Under the pieces are notes generated by a model that was not told the DNA's origin, searched no databases, and was given only the letters and a program-made list of their open reading frames with translations. A stretch of DNA of 64,000 nt from Phytophthora colocasiae (Eukaryota; Oomycota; Peronosporomycetes; Peronosporales; Peronosporaceae): assembly GCA_018806915.1 (NCBI GenBank), contig JAGKQI010000105.1, positions 2,294,001 to 2,358,000 of the forward strand, read 5' to 3'. This document shows positions 59,805 to 64,000 of this stretch, piece by piece (the stretch's first letter is position 1; every line of letters begins with the position of its first letter). The translations under genes were made by a program, and so were the position numbers.

Positions 59805-59973
59805 CAATTCTCAAGAGTTTCCTCTCTCAAGTGTATCTTACCCAACATTTACATCAAATTACACCCCCGCGGGTGAGTGGGTTTTTACTCCTTGTTCTAA
59901 AACCCACTTTAGACACATACAAATAGTAAGTGTAAGAGTCTCCACCAAATTAACAAGAGGGAACAGGGCGATC

Positions 59974-61509
59974 ATGGTGTTAGCAGAGCTCGGGTCCAAG
60001 CTGCAGGGCGCCCTAGCCAAGCTCAACCGCACGACAGTGGTGGATGACGAGGTGTTCAACGCCATCTTGAAGGAGATCTGTGGCGCGCTGCTCGAGTCCG
60101 ACGTGCAGGTGAAGCTGGTGCGTCAACTACGGGACAATGTTAAACTGGCTGTGAACCTGGAGGACGCGAGTTCGGGCCTGAATCGCCGCCGCCTCATCCA
60201 GAAGTCGGTGGTGGATCAGCTCGTGCAGATGCTGGAGCCTGAGGCTCAACCTTACAAGATGAAGAAGGGCCAGAGCAACGTCATCATGTTCGTGGGACTG
60301 CAGGGAAGTGGTAAGACCACGAGTATCGCGAAGTTCGCCCACCATTATCAGCGCAAAGGATGGAAAACCTGTATGGTCTGTGCCGATACCTTCCGAGCTG
60401 GTGCTTTTGACCAGCTGAAGCAGAATTCTACCAAGCTTCGTATTCCGTTTTACGGTAGCTACACGGAGGCAGATCCCGTGCGCATCGCAGAGGAAGGTGT
60501 GGCTCAGTTCCGAGCTGAGAATTACGAGCTGATTCTTGTAGATACCAGTGGTCGTCATAAGCAGGAAGCTGACTTGTTTGCGGAGATGAGGGAAGTCTCG
60601 GCGGCTGTGCAGCCTGACGACGTCGTGTTCGTCATGGACTCGACCATCGGTCAGGCTGTGTACGACCAAGCCAGTGCTTTCCGTGAGACGGTAGATGTTG
60701 GAAGCGTGATTATTACCAAGCTGGACGGTCACGCTAAGGGTGGTGGTGCACTGAGTGCTGTCGCAGCTACTGGTTCGCCAATTATTTTCTACGGTACTGG
60801 TGAACACTTTCAAGACTTTGAATCGTTCAATGCGCAGAGCTTTGTCAGTCGCCTGATGGGTATGGGAGATATCCGTGGACTAATGGAGGAAGTCAAGACT
60901 AGTGGCATGCTCGACAACCAGGAGGAGATGGTGGAGAAGTTCCAGAAGGGTGTTTTCACGCTGCGGGACATGTACAAGCAGTTCCAGAGCGTCATGAAGA
61001 TGGGACCACTCAGCAAAGTCATGTCCATGATCCCTGGACTGCCGCAAGGAATGAGCGAGATGATGAACATGGGCGGCGGCGAAGAAGAGGCCTCCAAGCG
61101 ACTCCGGCGGTTCCTGTTCATGATGGACAGTATGACGGACGCCGAGCTGGACGGCATTGTACCGCTATCAGACTCACGCCAGACACGCGTTGCACGTGGC
61201 TCGGGTTGCCAGCTTTATGAGGTCGAGTTCCTGCTTAAGTGCCACAAGCAGTTCGCGACTGTCGTGAGCCGCATGGGCAAGAGCGGCCTCATGAAGACAG
61301 GCGACGCGGCACTCGGCAAGCAGATGGCTCGCAACCCGAACGCTGTGATGCAGCAACTCTCGAAGGTCATGGACCCCAAGATGATGGCGCAGATGGGTGG
61401 ACCGCAGAACATGATGCGGATGATGAAGCAGATGCAAGGGATGGACCCGAGCGCACTAGGTGACATGGCCAAGATGGCCCAGGGCATGGGCATGAAGATG
61501 CCGTTTTAG
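59974..61509 (+). CDS. SRP54: Signal recognition particle 54 kDa protein
   Basis: An intronless 511-residue protein. The start ATG at 59974 (MVLAELGSKLQGALAKL) is the family start; the frame is open further upstream across the antisense MsrB gene but that is not coding. N domain about 1-90, then the GTPase G domain with G1 GLQGSGKTTSIAKFA, CADTFRAGAFDQLKQN, DTSGRHKQEADLF, and TKLDGHAKGGGALSAVAAT. The Met-rich M domain that binds signal sequences and SRP RNA covers about 330-511, ending in a Met-rich tail (MMRMMKQMQGMDP). It acts in co-translational targeting to the ER. Full length, no anomalies. Confidence 0.97.
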   Translation: MVLAELGSKLQGALAKLNRTTVVDDEVFNAILKEICGALLESDVQVKLVRQLRDNVKLAVNLEDASSGLNRRRLIQKSVVDQLVQMLEPEAQPYKMKKGQSNVIMFVGLQGSGKTTSIAKFAHHYQRKGWKTCMVCADTFRAGAFDQLKQNSTKLRIPFYGSYTEADPVRIAEEGVAQFRAENYELILVDTSGRHKQEADLFAEMREVSAAVQPDDVVFVMDSTIGQAVYDQASAFRETVDVGSVIITKLDGHAKGGGALSAVAATGSPIIFYGTGEHFQDFESFNAQSFVSRLMGMGDIRGLMEEVKTSGMLDNQEEMVEKFQKGVFTLRDMYKQFQSVMKMGPLSKVMSMIPGLPQGMSEMMNMGGGEEEASKRLRRFLFMMDSMTDAELDGIVPLSDSRQTRVARGSGCQLYEVEFLLKCHKQFATVVSRMGKSGLMKTGDAALGKQMARNPNAVMQQLSKVMDPKMMAQMGGPQNMMRMMKQMQGMDPSALGDMAKMAQGMGMKMPF

Positions 61510-61862
61510 ATCCACCCGCGGAAGGAGTTGAGTCATCCGAGCTGACAATACGAGTGATATTGACCCCATCGTTATGTTTTTTCTCTCTCGTTCTAACTGT
61601 TGCTCCAAGGACGAGAATAGAGGTAAGTGACGTGAGGTGGGCATTGTGTCTGTATTATTAGGGAAAACGTGGCTGCAGGTGGGAGCTAAACTTGGTCAAG
61701 GCCGCGAAACGAATTCTCTGTGCTGTAGGGCTTTAACTTACCTGCAACCCGTTGAGCCTCAAGTTGGTCGACAGGACGTAGCGTGGGTGATCGGGTCTGC
61801 ACGTGGTCGAACGTGCCGGTGGATTGTATGCTGTTTGACTGTGTCGTGACGGACCCTCGCTT
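61510..61862. other. Intergenic spacer between SRP54 and the channel gene
   Basis: About 350 bp holding the SRP54 3' end and the promoter of the channel gene. No further gene was recognised. Confidence 0.4.
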
Positions 61863-64000
61863 ATGAAGCGCACATTGATTCATCCGTGGCGTAAGAAGGT
61901 CCACGACGTTGTGACGGTGCGTTTGGGGCCATTGGGGACTACACCGACACGATCGAGTATCGAGGGCTCTCACGCTGCAACAGCTTCAACATCCGACCAC
62001 TCAGTACAACAACGAGCGTCGTCTTTCGGTTCACGGACAATTAATCGAGCAGCAACAGTGGCCAGTTTTGTACATGATAATATCACGAAGGGACTACCCC
62101 GAAAGCGAAAACTACAGGAGCAGAAGTCATTTCCAGACGCTTCAGTATACACAGCACCACGACGCGCACGGCGAAATGATCTGGTGCCAATAGTTCAAGC
62201 CGAGAAAGTCAAGTACAGCCGCTGGTTCATCCAGCCTCGAGCCACGTGGAAAGTGCGATGGGACCTCTGGATCGGATTTATTATTGCTTACAGTGTCATC
62301 CTCATCCCGTATCGTATTGGATTTGGCATTGAGCTCTCGGTGCGGAAATTTGACTGATTGTTGGGTACTTTGAATCAAAACTAACCTCGCTTTGTTGCTT
62401 GTAGGACTGGGAACAGGTGATGAATTACTGCTTTGATAGCAGTTTTGCAGTGGACGTGATACTCAACTTTTTCACAGGGTACTATGATGAGGATGTGCTC
62501 GTATACGAGATGCGTAGGATTCGCCACCGTTATCTCCGCAGTTGGTTCCTCTTCGACGTGGCCTCTACGGTTCCTCTCGACCAATTTTTGCAAGTGGTCA
62601 CTACAGCGTCATCGTCGCTCCTTACGCTCAAGCTTATCCGAGTTTTCCGATTGTTTCGATTGCTGAAACTCATGCGGTTATTGAGATTAAAGCGTACGAT
62701 GGAAGCTGTTCAAGTTGACGCACTCAACGCACACGTACTGCAGACTTTCAAAAGTTTGCTCACTATCATATTCATCATCCACCTCGTGGCGTGCGGGTGG
62801 TATATGTTTTACACTTGGGACCCGTCGGGGAGTAACTGGGTCACGAATATTAACCCAGAAGGTTTCAAAAGTCCATACCTTGTGAGCTTCTATTGGGTAT
62901 CGAATACAATGATGTCGGTGGGATACGGCGACATCTATGGGATAACGGACGGAGAGAGGCTATACTCGATCTTTGTGGCTTGTCTTGGTTCAATTTGCGT
63001 CGGTATGATCATTGCCAATATCCAAATGCTCACGGAAAATTACAATCCTCGAGGAATTATGCTCAAGCAGAAGCTCCAGGACACGAAGGAATTCCTTATC
63101 AAGCGCAGTATCCCACGACGTCTACGACAACGTGTCATCTCTCAATTCGAGTATCACTGGAGTCATCGCACCGTATTTGATGAAGAGTATTTACTGCAGC
63201 AGTTCCCTAGGAGTCTTCAGTACGAAATCCTCGCTGCTTCCATGGAATCGTTTGTAAAAAAATTCCCGTTCTTCGGGATGACGTCGGTGGAGTTTTTCGT
63301 GTTCGCAATACCTCGTCTTCGTCCTATCGTTCTCGGACCAGGCCAAGTGCTGGTGGATGCTGAAAGTGTATGGGAAGAACTTTACTTTCTAACTTCCGGT
63401 ACGATGGAGACTGTGCAGTCGAATCTTGTTGTGGGATCTCTCTCATCAGGTGAAATTTGTGGAATTGAGTATCTAGTAAACGGTCGGAGACGGTATACTC
63501 ACACCTACCGCTCGATCTCCAAGACTGAGCTGTACGCAATGTACAGTAAAGACCTACTCGAAGCGATTGACAAGTGTCCAGTAGCTCATAAGTATCTTGA
63601 AGATCTAGCTGTGATTCTTGGAGAGCGATACGAAGAGTCTGCACGGCGGGGAAAGAAAGCTCTTCAGAGACAACGATCGATTCGAGCGATAAGACGCGAA
63701 TCATTCTCAAGAGGGGAGCCCTATCTTCACAAACGACACCGTAAATCCATCTCGTCGATTAATTTACCATCAGATTTTGTCACTCGGATGGATACAACCG
63801 TTGTCGGTGATGAAGTGGTAACTCACTGGTCCATTATCCGACATTACTCCAAGTTGAGAATTATGTGGGATATTATCATTGGCTTTATGGTCTCTGTCAC
63901 AGCTATCTCTGTGCCATTTCGGATCGCGTTTAACGTCCAGGACAATCTTGTGTTCTACGCTACAGATCGCCTCTCGGATGTTCTATTCGTAATTGATGTG
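61863..64000 (+). CDS. Tandem-repeat cyclic-nucleotide-gated-type K+ channel (partial)
   Basis: Exons 61863-62339 and 62405 to the window edge (donor GTGCGG) give 691 residues so far. The first channel unit has helix S1 WDLWIGFIIAYSVILIP, an S4 with repeated Arg/Lys (KLIRVFRLFRLLKLMRLLRLK), and pore SVGYGD near residue 332, which predicts K+ selectivity. A C-linker follows (FEYHWSHRTVFDEEYLL) and a cyclic-nucleotide-binding-like beta barrel (LGPGQVLVDAESVWEELYFL, GEICGIEYLV). At about residue 634 a second S1 begins (MWDIIIGFMVSVTAISVPFR), similar to the first, so the protein is at least a two-unit fusion. The nucleotide-binding core Arg signature is not clearly present, so ligand binding is uncertain. 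Confidence 0.88.

Noticed and set aside
59524..59973. N-terminal extension of about 150 residues on SRP54
   Set aside because: The open frame overlaps the antisense MsrB gene. The SRP54 family starts at the ATG at 59974.

Overview
The window reads as nuclear DNA of a plant-pathogenic oomycete, most likely Phytophthora or a close peronosporalean relative. The reasons are the compact, mixed-strand gene order, short GT-AG introns of about 45-80 bp (donors often GTACGT or GTAAGT), two secreted RxLR-type effector candidates, a Crinkler (CRN) N-terminal domain, a mitochondrial-type FtsZ, and flagellar and tandem-repeat ion-channel genes. I translated the exons by hand. Where several exons are given, the reading phases agree across every junction.

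Layout. 1-7.6 kb: the start of MLH1, a six-exon SPOC-like gene, a stand-alone CRN domain, a mitochondrial Xaa-Pro aminopeptidase divergent from the ribosome-assembly gene NSA2, and a PAS domain-MAP kinase fusion. 7.7-31.4 kb: four loci of one aromatic amino acid family (7751-9722, 12750-19961, 27307-29232 and 29520-31433), interrupted by a 462-bp MITE, a multi-pass membrane gene, a two-repeat voltage-gated K+ channel and a ciliary coiled-coil gene. 31.5-35.0 kb: an EF-hand protein and dolichol kinase. 35.5-38.6 kb: a repeat-rich island with a frameshifted T5orf172-like gene, hAT transposase debris and a TA-flanked pogo-like element carrying an OTU-like segment. 38.9-52.9 kb: PCC1 (KEOPS), an acid lipase, a KCTD-type BTB protein, eIF3g, a tensin-like pseudophosphatase with a RING-H2 domain, a DUF445 membrane protein, a thioredoxin-UBA-PUB protein and FtsZ. 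53.5-55.6 kb: two related effector candidates. 55.9-64 kb: an ankyrin/PDZ-like protein, a DHHC palmitoyltransferase, MsrB, SRP54, and the first part of a tandem cyclic-nucleotide-gated-type channel that runs off the window.

The most notable system is the aromatic cluster. The 2403-residue protein encoded at 12750-19961 joins prephenate/arogenate dehydratase, an ACT domain, plant-like arogenate dehydrogenase and four practically identical class I aminotransferase units. If all are active, one chain could convert prephenate through arogenate to both phenylalanine and tyrosine. The three neighbouring loci keep one aminotransferase unit and the ACT domain but have lost the middle (lobe 2) of the dehydratase. 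This suggests that a catalytic domain has been turned into a regulatory module. The four 1371-bp units are nearly identical at the DNA level, which points to very recent amplification, gene conversion or an assembly artefact.

Many gene pairs are divergent with short shared promoters (XPNPEP3/NSA2, KCTD/eIF3g, MsrB/SRP54, ankyrin/DHHC). CCAAT boxes recur upstream of several genes. I saw no rRNA, tRNA, CRISPR or bacterial-type operon signals.
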